From Brevibacillus laterosporus (GTDB lineage: Bacteria > Bacillota > Bacilli > Brevibacillales > Brevibacillaceae), in the NCBI RefSeq assembly GCF_030489605.1, contig NZ_JAUKFY010000014.1, forward strand, positions 62,001 through 126,000: a stretch of DNA of 64,000 nucleotides, written 5' to 3'. Each line of letters starts with the position of its first letter. The first letter of the stretch is position 1. The notes under the pieces are model-generated. The model saw only the letters and a program-made list of their open reading frames with translations, was not told the DNA's origin and made no database searches. Position numbers and translations under genes: made by a program. Shown piece by piece: positions 27,523 through 36,795 of this stretch.

Positions 27523-28605
27523 TTATATTTGATTGCCATTTATGCAAAATTCAATAGCGGCTTCCCTTTGCAGCCAGCCTTGAAGGTTTTCCAGCTCAAA
27601 TAACTGCTCAATATGATAAACACCTGACGGGAACGATGAGCGACAGATCGCATCAGCTACAAATACAGCAACTCTCGCGGTCAGGTTAGATTGATGTTTG
27701 CCATGCAGCAAGCAACCGATGCTCGATTTCCTGTTTTCCTTTATCCCCTGTGCATCCACCTTTATAGCAAATTGCTCTTTGCCCATGTGAAGCTTACTCA
27801 AACAGCCAACTAAAGTATTTCGAACTCTTTTTCCTGCTAAAAGACGAGAGATTCCCGATGCCCGCAGGCCAGCCAGAAATGTGGTCATCATCGCTGAATC
27901 GAAGCACAGGCGTGTAGAAACGGACGGAATGTTTAGCGTGCGTGCGAGCGTTTGTTGATCTGAAAAGGGAAAACGATATGCCTTTTTTACTCCCAGCTCT
28001 AAGCCAAAATCCGCCATCCTTCCATCTGTAAAGCTATGAACCTGCACATCACGGTGATTTTTACGGATTTCAAAGCTTGCATTCAGGTTATCAATCGTCC
28101 ATTCAATAGCTGCCTTCCCATGCTGATCTCCCAATCCGAGCATAATGGCTATTTCTACAGCATCCACCCGATCCAATAGCTTCTGAGATTGATGCGCCAA
28201 CAAATTGGTTAATCCTGGGGAAAGCCCGACGCTTAAAACTGCCGTAACCCCATTTTCCTTAGCTTCTAAATCACACCGCTCCACTTCAGCTAAAAAGGAA
28301 CCCTTTGCAGAAACATCCACATAGTGCGTTCCCGATCGGAAGCAAGCCCGTACAAACGTAGGATCGCTTTGATCTAAACACATAATCACCAGCTTAGCCT
28401 GAGCCAGAATATGTGGGTCTACCGGCTCAAAGATGTCCAATTGAAGAGGCTTTACTTTCCCTTCTGTTGACTGGCTAAACTGCTCAGCACGCTCTCTATT
28501 GCGTCCAGCCGCGTAAACCAATCCGGGATATTTTCTCCCTAATTCCTTGCAGATTGTTCTTCCTACATGCCCATATCCCCCGATTACAAGGATTTTTTCT
28601 TTCAT
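27523..28605 (-). CDS. Saccharopine dehydrogenase-like NAD(P)-dependent oxidoreductase
   Basis: A 360-residue protein with an N-terminal Rossmann motif (ILVIGGYGHVGRTICKELG) and saccharopine-dehydrogenase features: VIMCLDQSDPTFVRACFRSGTHYVDVSA and VLSVGLSPGLTNLLAHQS. Family members make or break opine-type secondary amines. The start ATG follows AAGGAG. It lies 52 bp after a SAM-methyltransferase gene on the same strand, and a Fur box is upstream of the pair. That context recalls opine metallophore pathways, but no nicotianamine-synthase-like gene is here, so the role is unknown. Confidence 0.75.
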   Translation of the reverse strand: MKEKILVIGGYGHVGRTICKELGRKYPGLVYAAGRNRERAEQFSQSTEGKVKPLQLDIFEPVDPHILAQAKLVIMCLDQSDPTFVRACFRSGTHYVDVSAKGSFLAEVERCDLEAKENGVTAVLSVGLSPGLTNLLAHQSQKLLDRVDAVEIAIMLGLGDQHGKAAIEWTIDNLNASFEIRKNHRDVQVHSFTDGRMADFGLELGVKKAYRFPFSDQQTLARTLNIPSVSTRLCFDSAMMTTFLAGLRASGISRLLAGKRVRNTLVGCLSKLHMGKEQFAIKVDAQGIKENRKSSIGCLLHGKHQSNLTARVAVFVADAICRSSFPSGVYHIEQLFELENLQGWLQREAAIEFCINGNQI

Positions 28606-28657
28606 GATGATCGCTTCTCCTTTAGATGCCCTTTTCTTTGCTTTTGGAACCTGCTTC

Positions 28658-29380
28658 CTACATTAGGCCTTTAATAGCAAACCATCCGTCAATAAAATAA
28701 GAGCCGAAATAACGGGTTGCATGCGTAAAGCCTGACTGCTCCAACAGCTCCTGCACGACCGAAGAGGGAACCGGATCGGATTGGAGGCCAATAGAAGCTT
28801 CAAAACGCTCCCAATCCTCAAGCGGGATGCCATTGTCTAGCATATGGCTTTTCCACGCCTGCATTTGGATATGAAAAGTATCGGTGTTTGTATCGGCATG
28901 AAATGAGGCTAAGCAAAAAGGAGCTCCAGGCTTTAGACGCTCTCCTATGCGCTGTAGCAACTCCTGCTTTTGCTGTAAGCCTTTTACAAAATGGAGGACT
29001 AACAAACAAGTAGCCGCATCGTATTGATCTTCCAAAGAAAGCTGTTCGAGCCTGCCCTGAATCAACGACACCCGCTCTTCAATTCCAATCGACTCCGCAC
29101 GGCTCTTGGAAATTTCAAGCATGTGAGCAGATGGATCTATCCCTGTAAATGTCCAAGCTTCATGCCTGCCTCCTAACATCACAATCTCTTGTCCTCCACC
29201 AGCTCCGACAATCAACACATCACGGCTGAAATTTTCTCCTTGCAGCTGGGCCGCTATCAAGTGATCGGTCATTTCGTACAGGTGGAAATAACCCGGTATT
29301 TTTAGAGAAATGGTTTTTTCATAACATTTTACGTCTGGGTGATCCCAGCTCATGGCAGTGTTTGTGTTTTCGGTTCTCAA
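28658..29380 (-). CDS. Class I SAM-dependent methyltransferase
   Basis: A 240-residue cytoplasmic methyltransferase. Motif I is VLIVGAGGGQEIVML, the acidic motif II is FTGIDPSAHMLEISKS, and motif IV is YDAATCLLVLHFVKG. The later segment (GERLKPGAPFCLASF) completes the fold. It starts at TTG behind AGGAGCG. The gene heads a two-gene operon with a saccharopine dehydrogenase-like enzyme. A Fur box lies 104 bp upstream, towards the divergent LuxR gene. The substrate is unknown, probably a small molecule. Confidence 0.8.
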   Translation of the reverse strand: MRTENTNTAMSWDHPDVKCYEKTISLKIPGYFHLYEMTDHLIAAQLQGENFSRDVLIVGAGGGQEIVMLGGRHEAWTFTGIDPSAHMLEISKSRAESIGIEERVSLIQGRLEQLSLEDQYDAATCLLVLHFVKGLQQKQELLQRIGERLKPGAPFCLASFHADTNTDTFHIQMQAWKSHMLDNGIPLEDWERFEASIGLQSDPVPSSVVQELLEQSGFTHATRYFGSYFIDGWFAIKGLM

Positions 29381-29483
29381 TCGTCATCGCTCCTACCCTT
29401 GTCTTCTTGGCTTCTTGGCTTTTCATTGTCCCGTCTTGCAATTTGCCCTTTCCAAAAACTCCACATATCCTGTAGATTATGGA

Positions 29484-29498
29484 TAAGAATTATTCTCA
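29484..29498 (-). promoter_or_regulatory. Fur box between methyltransferase and LuxR genes
   Basis: TAAGAAT-T-ATTCTCA (reverse TGAGAAT-A-ATTCTTA) matches the 7-1-7 Fur consensus, with GATAAGAATTATTCTCA extending the palindrome. Confidence 0.7.
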
Positions 29499-29587
29499 AT
29501 TATAAAGCGAAGGAGACAAAACACTATCCCACATATCTGGGATTCTTCATAAGAACAAAATGTCGTTAGAAAGTGCGGGAGACAAAT

Positions 29588-30667
29588 ATGAACTCAAAGG
29601 TAAAAACCATCCAGCACAAGCTGACAAATCTGGCGAAAAGCTCTGCTTCCTCACAGGATTACCGGACAGCGTTGCTTACACATTTGCGCCGTGCTTTACC
29701 ATTTAACGCAGCTTGTTGCACTCTTGTCGATCCTCAGACGCTTCTATCTATAGGTGCAATCACAGAGGAAGGCGCCGAGGCAATACATCAGCATTTGTTT
29801 ACCTATGAATATCTGCGAGAGGATTTTATCCAATACGATCAGTTGGTCAAAGCAGAAGAGCACGTGGCTATCTTAAGCCAAGCGACAGAAGGGAAGCTAG
29901 AACAAAGTGCCCGCTACCGTAACGTTCTATTCCCCGCAGGGTTTGCCGATGAAATGAGGGCTGCTCTTATGTATGAAGGAGCATGCTGGGGTTATTTGAC
30001 CTTATTTCGCCATCGCGATCGTCCGCTATTTCATGAGGAGGAGCGCCAATTTATTTCTTCTCTTGTTCCATTGATTGCCTCCCATTTACGCCAAACAAGT
30101 CTTGTCCTGCCCATGAAGGAGTCGGCATGGATAGAGGAAGGGCATGGAATAATGGTGCTTTCTGATCAACTGACTATTCATTCCTCCAATAAAGTCGCGG
30201 ACAACTGGCTAACCCTGCTTCGAAAATGGGAACGTATCGACAGCAGTACCCTGCCAAGACCAATTCGCGCGGTCTGCTTACGGGCATTGTCAGATACCAC
30301 TGCATGTGATAAGCAATCCGCTCTGGCCAAGGTATGCATTCGTCTTTCGGAAGGCCCCTATCTAACTATTCAAGCCAGCAAGCTTACCGGTCAGTCGGAT
30401 TCTGTCCAATTGGCAGTCTGGTTCCAACCAGCTAAACCCTCTGACATCCTGCCTCTCATATCCGAAGCCTATGGGTTATCAGAGCGTGAAAAGCAAATAC
30501 TCGATCAGGTTGTTAAAGGGTTCTCTACCAAAGAGATCGCCCATTCGCTCCATATTTCCGCCTATACGGTGCAGGATCATCTTAAATCTATCTTCGCGAA
30601 AACAGGGGTAACCAGCAGGAGACAGCTTATTTGGCACTTATTTTCCCGTTTCAGTGTACATACCTAA
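29588..30667 (+). CDS. LuxR-family transcriptional regulator with GAF-like N-terminus
   Basis: About 359 residues. The C-terminal HTH is complete: LSEREKQILDQVVKGFSTKEIAHSLHISAYTVQDHLKSIF spans the recognition region. The N-terminal 190 residues resemble a GAF-type sensor (AALMYEGACWGYLTLFRHRD and FHEEERQFISSLVPLIASHLR). No receiver domain is present, so it is not a two-component regulator. The ATG at 29588 follows GCGGGAG. It is divergent from the methyltransferase operon with a Fur box between them, and runs straight into a truncated enoyl-CoA hydratase gene. Confidence 0.85.
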   Translation: MNSKVKTIQHKLTNLAKSSASSQDYRTALLTHLRRALPFNAACCTLVDPQTLLSIGAITEEGAEAIHQHLFTYEYLREDFIQYDQLVKAEEHVAILSQATEGKLEQSARYRNVLFPAGFADEMRAALMYEGACWGYLTLFRHRDRPLFHEEERQFISSLVPLIASHLRQTSLVLPMKESAWIEEGHGIMVLSDQLTIHSSNKVADNWLTLLRKWERIDSSTLPRPIRAVCLRALSDTTACDKQSALAKVCIRLSEGPYLTIQASKLTGQSDSVQLAVWFQPAKPSDILPLISEAYGLSEREKQILDQVVKGFSTKEIAHSLHISAYTVQDHLKSIFAKTGVTSRRQLIWHLFSRFSVHT

Positions 30668-30675
30668 CGATAGTA

Positions 30676-31374
30676 GGTGGTATTACAGAATTGCGCTTTG
30701 TTTTCCATACTCTTGCCAATGACGAAGCCACAAGAGCGATTATCTTGACAGGATTCGGCCGTTTTTTTATTGCAGGTGCTGATATCAAGGAATTCGTCCC
30801 TGTTCTTGGCAACGAAGCAGAGGCATTAGCAATCGCTGCAGCCGGGCAAGCTCTCTGTAATGAAATTGAAGCAATGAACAAGCCAGTGATTGCCGCCATT
30901 AATGGCCCCGCGTTAGGAGGAGGCGTTGAAGTGGCCTTGGGGTGTCATTATCGAATCGCGACCTAGCAGGCTATCCTTGGTCTCCCTGAATTAAAGCTTG
31001 GTCTACTCCCGGCTTTTGGCGGAACCCAACGCATTAGTCGCCTAACAAATCCTGCGACAGCCTTGGAGACCATTTTGACAAGCAAGCAGATAACCAGCAA
31101 AGAAGCGTATGACCTAAGTATCATTCAACAGGTTGTTACGATAGAAGAATTGATCTTTGCGGCAAGAAAAACGGCTGAATCTTTTATAGAGAGAATAAGC
31201 ATGACAAGTATAACTCGTACCATAGAATGCATCATGCAAGGTTATCAGGAGGATGTACAACACGGACTAAAAAGAGAACGCCATTGCTTTGCCGAATTAT
31301 TTAAAACGAACGATGCTAGGGAAGGCATCCATGCTTTTGTCGAGAAGCGCAAGCCTGATTTTATCCAATCATAA
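30676..31374 (+). pseudogene. Enoyl-CoA hydratase, 5'-truncated with an in-frame stop
   Basis: Homology to the crotonase fold begins at about residue 30 of a normal enzyme (ITELRFVFHTLANDEATRAIILTG) and runs through GRFFIAGADIKEF and PALGGGVEVALGCHYRIAT. A TAG at 30964-30966 interrupts it. The same frame then continues QAILGLPELKLGLLPAFGGTQRI to the normal C-terminus at 31374. So there are two lesions, loss of the first ~30 codons and one nonsense codon. It abuts the LuxR stop, suggesting a deletion junction. A new start could still express either part, but an active enzyme is unlikely. Confidence 0.85.
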
Positions 31375-31385
31375 GGAGGATGTGC

Positions 31386-32426
31386 ATGACTGAAGATGTT
31401 CTATTTACTGCGAAGAATGGGATAGGCACCATTTTATTAAATCGGCCAAAGGCTCTTAACTCCCTCTCTTTGGAGATGCTGTTGCCCATGCTGGCAAAGC
31501 TAAAGGAATGGGAGACAGATCAGACAATTAGCCTGATTATTCTAAAAGGAGCTGGATCAAAGGGATTTTGTGCAGGGGGAGATATTAAGGCACTGTATGA
31601 AGCAAAAAACAACGTTTTGTCCTTGCAAAAAGCACAGCGTTTTTTTGAAGTAGAATATCAGCTCGACCAATATATGTACCGTTATTCCAAGCCCATTCTT
31701 GCTTGCCTGGATGGTATCGTGATGGGTGGCGGTGTGGGTCTTACTTATGGTTGCAGCCATAGAATTGTGACTAATCAAACAAGATGGGCGATGCCTGAGA
31801 TGAATATCGGTTTTTTCCCTGATGTGGGGGCAGCTTATTTTTTAAATCGAGCCCCGGGAAAAATCGGGCGTTATTTGGCCTTGACCGCAACGGTTATTCG
31901 TCCTGAAGATGTGCTTTATATAAATGGTGCTGATGCCTGCATTCCAAGCGAAGTCTTCCATAACTTTTTACATCAGGTAGAAGAAACAAATTGGCAGCAG
32001 AAGGACGTAGCTCAGGCTTTAGAAAAACTGATTCAAGCCTATTCACAGCCCTCTGCATTAAGGAGTGAGCTTGCCTTATGGCAGGCAGAAATTGACCGTC
32101 ATTTTGCATTTTCTACGATCGAGGAAATCATCAGCTCTCTTGAAAAGACTCCCAATGAATTCACAGTCAAAACGCGGGAAACTCTGTTGTCGAAATCTCC
32201 TTTTTCCCTAAAAGTAACCTTGCAGCAGCAGATGAAGGGAGAACACGCAACGCTAGAGGAATGCTTTACAAACGATCTTATTCTTGCCAAGAACTTTATG
32301 AAACACGACGATTTTTTTGAAGGGGTTCGTTCTGTTGTGATCGATAAGGACAATAGCCCGAGCTATCAATATAAACAATTATCTGATGTTCATGAAGAAA
32401 TGGTGGAGAAGTTTTTTCATGAATAA
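31386..32426 (+). CDS. 3-hydroxyisobutyryl-CoA hydrolase
   Basis: A 346-residue crotonase-fold thioesterase of valine breakdown, releasing 3-hydroxyisobutyrate from its CoA ester. Oxyanion-hole segments are GAGSKGFCAGGDIKALYEA and MGGGVGLTYGCSHRIVT; the family-specific WAMPEMNIGFFPDVGAAYFLNR contains the catalytic Glu and Asp. The ATG at 31386 is preferred because the earlier ATG at 31380 overlaps the AAGGAGGA site. It lies 11 bp after an enoyl-CoA hydratase pseudogene and is followed by a terminator. The gene itself looks intact, though the pathway around it is broken. Confidence 0.92.
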   Translation: MTEDVLFTAKNGIGTILLNRPKALNSLSLEMLLPMLAKLKEWETDQTISLIILKGAGSKGFCAGGDIKALYEAKNNVLSLQKAQRFFEVEYQLDQYMYRYSKPILACLDGIVMGGGVGLTYGCSHRIVTNQTRWAMPEMNIGFFPDVGAAYFLNRAPGKIGRYLALTATVIRPEDVLYINGADACIPSEVFHNFLHQVEETNWQQKDVAQALEKLIQAYSQPSALRSELALWQAEIDRHFAFSTIEEIISSLEKTPNEFTVKTRETLLSKSPFSLKVTLQQQMKGEHATLEECFTNDLILAKNFMKHDDFFEGVRSVVIDKDNSPSYQYKQLSDVHEEMVEKFFHE

Positions 32427-32431
32427 GCTAG

Positions 32432-32465
32432 AAAAAGCCGATCTCAAAGGAATCGGCTTTTTTGG
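32432..32465. terminator. Terminator after the hydrolase gene
   Basis: The arms AAAAAGCCGAT and ATCGGCTTTTTT form a stem with a T tail on the + strand. It is nearly symmetrical, so it may also serve the - strand. Confidence 0.85.
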
Positions 32466-32469
32466 GCGA

Positions 32470-32790
32470 TTAAAACCAGCGCTGCGTTACTACTTTTTTG
32501 CGCGTGAAAAATTGAACACCATCCTTGCCATTCGTCCCTAAATCTCCATAGAAGGAGGCCTTGTTGCCTGTAAAGGAGAAGAAAGCCATAGGAGCTGGAA
32601 CATTTACATTTACCCCAATCATCCCCGCATCAATTTGATCTCGGAACATTTGAACATGCTTTCCACTTGATGTATAAATGACAGCTCCATTAGCAAACTT
32701 TGATTGATTAGTCAGCTTTATACCTTCTTCAGGATTTTTTACTCGGACAATACTCAGAACGGGGGCAAATTTCATCCTGCCCAATTCAAA
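32470..32790 (-). pseudogene. Methylmalonate-semialdehyde dehydrogenase, C-terminal fragment
   Basis: About 104 residues match the C-terminal fifth of MmsA/Iol[20 protein letters not shown], then [20 protein letters not shown] and [18 protein letters not shown]. The full enzyme is about 485 residues, so the Rossmann domain and catalytic Cys are gone. The reading frame degenerates just upstream of 32790. The intact enzyme turns methylmalonate semialdehyde into propionyl-CoA, so this is a relic of the valine pathway that would have fed the neighbouring methylcitrate cycle. Confidence 0.85.
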
Positions 32791-32829
32791 GGAACAGGGG
32801 TATCCGATCCTTCTTCATTCATGGTGAAG

Positions 32830-32891
32830 AAAAAGCGACTGGTTAGTATTTGCACGTACATGACCCGCAAAGAGGACCCTCATCGCTTTTT
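32830..32891 (-). terminator. Possible terminator of the methylcitrate operon
   Basis: The arms AAAAAGCGA and TCGCTTTTT are separated by a 44-bp loop just after prpB. The distance makes this only a candidate. Confidence 0.35.
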
Positions 32892-32908
32892 ACCGTTTAT
32901 CCCTTGTT

Positions 32909-33817
32909 CTATTGTTCTTTGGTTAATGTCGTTTTCGCTATTTCCTTATCTAACGCTTCGAACTCTTCATAAGAAATAGCTTCATACAATTCGCTTCTAG
33001 TCTGCATATTAGCTAGTTCACCTTTTTGGGTACCTTGTTCTTTCATCACTTGAAAAACACGCTCGTATGCCTTAGCCGCCACTCTAAGCGACGTTACCGG
33101 ATAAATAACCATGCGGTACCCCAGCTTAGCGAATTCCTCTGCTGTATAGTAAGGAGTTTTCCCGAATTCAGTCATATTTGCTAATAAGGGTGCAGATATA
33201 CGCTGGGCAAACATACGAAATTCCTCCGCTGATTCTAGTGCTTCGGGAAAGATGGCATCTGCCCCAGCCTTCACATAGGAACATGCCCTTTCTATCGCCG
33301 CGTCCAAACCTTCTACTGACCTAGCATCAGTACGTGCGACAAGTACTAACGTTGGTGCTACCTTTTTAATCGCGATAATCTTCTGGACCATTTCTTCTGT
33401 CGTAACCAGTTTCTTGCCATTTAAATGTCCACATTTTTTGGGAAGCTGCTGATCCTCTAGCTGCACGGCGGCAACATTAGCCTCCAACATTTCTCTGGCA
33501 GTCCGGGAAACATTAAGAATCCCGCCAAATCCTGTATCTATATCTACTAATACTGGTAAATCAGTTGCGCGTATCAATTCCTTTGCCCGTTGAGCTATCT
33601 CAGTAGACGTGACGATCCCTAGGTCTGGCAAACCGCAACTGGCAGTGTAGGCTGCACCGGATAAATAGAGCGCTGCAAATCCTGCCCGCCTCGCCATAAG
33701 AGCTGCCAGCGCATCGTGTGCGCCGGGAATTTGCAAAAGATCGGGAGCATTCATCAATTCCCTGAATTTCATTGCTAATTCAGCTTGTGATGACGGCTGA
33801 TCCACAATCCAAGCCAT
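32909..33817 (-). CDS. prpB: Methylisocitrate lyase
   Basis: A 302-residue lyase of the isocitrate lyase/PEP mutase family that splits 2-methylisocitrate into pyruvate and succinate, the last step of the methylcitrate cycle. Key motifs are ALYLSGAAYTAS, LPVLVDIDTGFGG (metal-binding Asp), QLEDQQLPKKCGHLNGKKLV (the catalytic KKCGH loop) and LVARTDARSVEGLD. Length is normal. It follows prpD by 15 bp and is the last gene of the operon. Confidence 0.94.
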   Translation of the reverse strand: MAWIVDQPSSQAELAMKFRELMNAPDLLQIPGAHDALAALMARRAGFAALYLSGAAYTASCGLPDLGIVTSTEIAQRAKELIRATDLPVLVDIDTGFGGILNVSRTAREMLEANVAAVQLEDQQLPKKCGHLNGKKLVTTEEMVQKIIAIKKVAPTLVLVARTDARSVEGLDAAIERACSYVKAGADAIFPEALESAEEFRMFAQRISAPLLANMTEFGKTPYYTAEEFAKLGYRMVIYPVTSLRVAAKAYERVFQVMKEQGTQKGELANMQTRSELYEAISYEEFEALDKEIAKTTLTKEQ

Positions 33818-33832
33818 TTCGTTTGCCCCTCT

Positions 33833-35269
33833 CTATATTAAAAATAATTCGATAAATTCGGTAACCGCCATGCTGTTCAACCTTTCTGAATCCATGCATG
33901 CTTCTTTTATTTTACTAACCTGCTTTTGTGAATAATGTGTCCTTATATTTTCAACAAATTTTTCAATGATTTTAGGGATGGCTTCTACCCTGCGGAAGCG
34001 ATGCCCTAATGGATATTCGCATTCTATTTGCTCAGAAGAAGACCCGTCTTTATAATGCACTTGAACAGCGTTTGCGATCGATCGCTTACTCGGTTCTAAA
34101 TAATCAATGCTGTACTGTTTATTTTCAACAACCGCCATCTTATTACGTAAGATATCGATTCTTGGATCTGATGCTGCTGTGTCTTCATAATGATCTGCCT
34201 TAATATCACCAAATAGCAAGCCGGTAGCCGTAATATATTGCAAGCAATGATCCCGGTCTGCCGGATTATTCAATGGACCTATCTTATCAATGATCCGAAT
34301 AGCTGATTCATGTGTTGTGATTGTAATGCTGTCAATCTCATCGAAACGAGCCATTACCTCCGGATGAAGCTTGATTGCGCATTCCGCGGCTGTTTGGGCA
34401 TGAAATTCGGCTGGATAGGAGACTTTGAACAGCACATTCTCCATTACATAGGAATCCAACGGTCGCGCTAGCTTTATCTCTTGTTTATTGAACAAGACAT
34501 CCTGAAATCCCCAGCCTGATGCAGTAAGAGCTGTTGGATATCCCATTTCTCCCTTTAAGGCCATCATAGCCAGCTGAACACCTCGGCTAGTTGCATCCCC
34601 AGCAGCCCAAGATTTACGTGATCCTGTATTCGGAGCATGCCTGTAAGTCCGTAAACTACTATTATCAAGCCAGGCATTTGACAATGCGCTGTTTATTTCT
34701 TCACGAGTTCCTTCTAGCATCTGTGCTGCAACTGCTGTTGTTGCAATCTTAACAAACAGTACATGATCAAGCCCGACTCGGTTCAAGCTGTTTTCTAATG
34801 CCAGCACTCCCTGAATTTCATGTGCTTTAATCATCGCTTCCAGCACCTGATGCATAGTTAATGGCTGTTTCCCCTCTGAGATACGTACACGGCTTATATA
34901 ATCAGCAACAGCTAAAATACCGCCCAGATTATCTGACGGATGTCCCCATTCTGCCGCCAGCCACGTGTCATTGTAATCTAGCCAGCGAATGATGCAACCT
35001 ATATTAAAGGCGCCTCTCACTGGATCAAGAACAAAGGATGTACCCGGTACCCTGCATCCATTGGGAACAACTGTCCCAGGAACAATAGGTCCAAGCAGCT
35101 TCGTGCAATCTGGATAGCTCAATGCTAAAATTCCACAACCAAGTGTATCCAGCAGGACGTATTTGGCAGTCTCAAATGCTTCCAAGCTCGTAATCCTCTT
35201 ATGTAAAACGTAATCTGTAATTTGCTCGATCAGCTCATCTGTTTTGTTTATCTCCATATTTTTTAACAA
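33833..35269 (-). CDS. prpD: 2-methylcitrate dehydratase (MmgE/PrpD family)
   Basis: A 478-residue dehydratase converting 2-methylcitrate to 2-methylaconitate, an iron-sulfur-independent enzyme. Typical segments are [65 protein letters not shown] and [20 protein letters not shown]. The TTG at 35269 is the best start, with AAGGA six bases upstream. It lies 103 bp after prpC and 15 bp before prpB. B. subtilis MmgE is the closest well-known relative. Confidence 0.94.
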   Translation of the reverse strand: MLKNMEINKTDELIEQITDYVLHKRITSLEAFETAKYVLLDTLGCGILALSYPDCTKLLGPIVPGTVVPNGCRVPGTSFVLDPVRGAFNIGCIIRWLDYNDTWLAAEWGHPSDNLGGILAVADYISRVRISEGKQPLTMHQVLEAMIKAHEIQGVLALENSLNRVGLDHVLFVKIATTAVAAQMLEGTREEINSALSNAWLDNSSLRTYRHAPNTGSRKSWAAGDATSRGVQLAMMALKGEMGYPTALTASGWGFQDVLFNKQEIKLARPLDSYVMENVLFKVSYPAEFHAQTAAECAIKLHPEVMARFDEIDSITITTHESAIRIIDKIGPLNNPADRDHCLQYITATGLLFGDIKADHYEDTAASDPRIDILRNKMAVVENKQYSIDYLEPSKRSIANAVQVHYKDGSSSEQIECEYPLGHRFRRVEAIPKIIEKFVENIRTHYSQKQVSKIKEACMDSERLNSMAVTEFIELFLI

Positions 35270-35308
35270 AGTATCCTTCCCTTTCTATTTAAAATTATTT
35301 ATCATGGT

Positions 35309-35334
35309 ACATGATGTTGGTCAGAACATCATGT
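35309..35334. repeat. Perfect inverted repeat between prpC and prpD
   Basis: ACATGATGTT and AACATCATGT are perfect 10-bp arms with a 6-nt loop. There is no T run, so it is more likely an mRNA stability or processing hairpin than a terminator. Confidence 0.6.
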
Positions 35335-35372
35335 AGGCGTTGCTGGCTTACACATAAATTCCCAATCCTACC

Positions 35373-36485
35373 TCAAAGAACATGCCGCTCGCCTACATAT
35401 TTTACACGCGGCCGGAATAGACGATTTTGGGCGTGCTGTTCAAGAACATGTGCGGAAATTCCTGCTGTTCTCGCAGCGAAAAAGATAGGTGTATATAATG
35501 GAATCGGAATGCCAAGCATCCAATACACAGGCGCTGCATAGTAGTCCAAATTCGGGTAAAGCCCCTTTTCTCTCTCCATAATCCTCTCGCCGGCTTCGCA
35601 CATGTTGTATAAAAGATCATCCCCTCTTATATGACAGAGCTGCTGTAAGGCTCCTTTCATCATTGTCGCTCTAGGGTCCATTTTTTTCATATAGACCCGG
35701 TGACCAAATCCCATTATCTTTTCTTTGTTAGATAGCTTGGTGCGTAACAGCTCCTCGAACTTAGAAATTGTCCCTGCCTCTAGCAATAAGTGCATAACAG
35801 CCTCATTTGCCCCCCCATGAAGTCTACCCTTCAAGGAAGCAACCGCCCCCGTCAAAGCCCCGTACAAATCCGATTGCGTAGAAGCAATGACCCTTGCTGT
35901 AAACGTGGAATTCGGCATCTCATGCTCGCTGTACAAAAGCAGAGACAGATCAAATATTTTCTCCTCAATCGGCGATGGCTTTCTCCCGGTGACCATATAG
36001 AAGAAGTTAGCACTATACGGTACATTTTTGTCTGGATGGATCGGCTCCTTTTTGGTCAGAATCCGATAACTATTAGCCACAATGCTAGGAACTTGACCTA
36101 ATAACCGATAAGCCCGATCCTTATTCACAAGCATGGAGCGATCGTCAATTCGATGATCATAACCTCCCAGAACGGAGATTGCTGTTCGCAGACCATCCAT
36201 AGCGTGTGTTTGCTCAGGCAACAGCTTTAAAACCTCAAACACCTCATCAGGCAATTCATATCGCTCTAGCATGCTTGTTTCCAAAGAGTTTGTCTCTGCC
36301 TGATCGGGAAGCCGCCCCTCCAGTAAAAGATGAATAATATCGACATAGCTAAAGGATTTAGAAAGCTCTATCAGATCGTAACCCCGAATCACGATTTCCT
36401 CTTGTATGGTATCAAGGTAGGAAATGCTTGTTTCCGTAGCTACCACACCGTCTAGCCCAGGAGAAAATTTTTCAAGCTCATTCAT
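35373..36485 (-). CDS. prpC: 2-methylcitrate synthase / citrate synthase
   Basis: A 370-residue citrate synthase-fold enzyme. In this operon it condenses propionyl-CoA with oxaloacetate. Catalytic regions are KGRLHGGANEAVMHLL (His), FGHRVYMKKMDPRA (His) and a late Asp region LDYYAAPVYWML. It begins LDGVVATETSISYLDTIQEEIVIRGYDLIEL, as in B. subtilis MmgD. The start ATG overlaps the stop of a 74-codon ORF (ATGA), so translation is coupled. Neighbouring prpD and prpB make a methylcitrate role much more likely than the TCA cycle. Confidence 0.93.
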   Translation of the reverse strand: MNELEKFSPGLDGVVATETSISYLDTIQEEIVIRGYDLIELSKSFSYVDIIHLLLEGRLPDQAETNSLETSMLERYELPDEVFEVLKLLPEQTHAMDGLRTAISVLGGYDHRIDDRSMLVNKDRAYRLLGQVPSIVANSYRILTKKEPIHPDKNVPYSANFFYMVTGRKPSPIEEKIFDLSLLLYSEHEMPNSTFTARVIASTQSDLYGALTGAVASLKGRLHGGANEAVMHLLLEAGTISKFEELLRTKLSNKEKIMGFGHRVYMKKMDPRATMMKGALQQLCHIRGDDLLYNMCEAGERIMEREKGLYPNLDYYAAPVYWMLGIPIPLYTPIFFAARTAGISAHVLEQHAQNRLFRPRVKYVGERHVL

Positions 36486-36706
36486 TCTTCTTCCTCCGTT
36501 CCAAATAACTGTTCTTTGGTTAGCTTGTAGGCTTTTTCAAGGTTCCGATAGTAATCTGTTTTGACTTCCTCTGTAACGTCTTGCCGCTTGATTTCATTCC
36601 CTAACAGGGCATACATGACTTCCAGAGAAATAGGACTTTCTAGACTTAGATTGTTCATGATTGCTGTGTTGAAATAGTTCCTGAAATACCCTACTGTCCC
36701 AAACAA
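36482..36706 (-). CDS. Small protein coupled to prpC, unknown
   Basis: A 74-residue ORF starting at TTG with AGGAGGG five bases upstream and ending in an ATGA overlap with prpC. Both features support real translation. The C-terminal half is helical and charged (LLGNEIKRQDVTEEVKTDYY, ending in a run of Glu); there is no signal peptide or membrane segment. No family was recognised. It lies between the terminator of the cobalamin riboswitch and prpC, so it is the first gene switched on when the riboswitch permits read-through. It could act as a translational coupler or an enzyme partner; both are speculation. Confidence 0.55.
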   Translation of the reverse strand: MFGTVGYFRNYFNTAIMNNLSLESPISLEVMYALLGNEIKRQDVTEEVKTDYYRNLEKAYKLTKEQLFGTEEEE

Positions 36707-36742
36707 AAAATCCCTCCTAGACTCCCAAGCATCGCACCACGC

Positions 36743-36773
36743 AAAAAAACAACTTCCTAAAAGAAAGTTGTTG
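36743..36773 (-). terminator. Riboswitch-linked intrinsic terminator
   Basis: On the - strand the arms AACAACTTTC and GGAAGTTGTT with a 5-nt loop are followed by seven T. It lies between the cobalamin element and the first gene of the methylcitrate operon, the position of an expression platform. Confidence 0.8.
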
Positions 36774-36795
36774 TTAATGGGCGAAAGCGAAAAAC

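Noticed and set aside
35373-36485. Housekeeping citrate synthase
   Set aside because: Operon with prpD and prpB and resemblance to MmgD make methylcitrate synthase the better call, though dual activity is possible.
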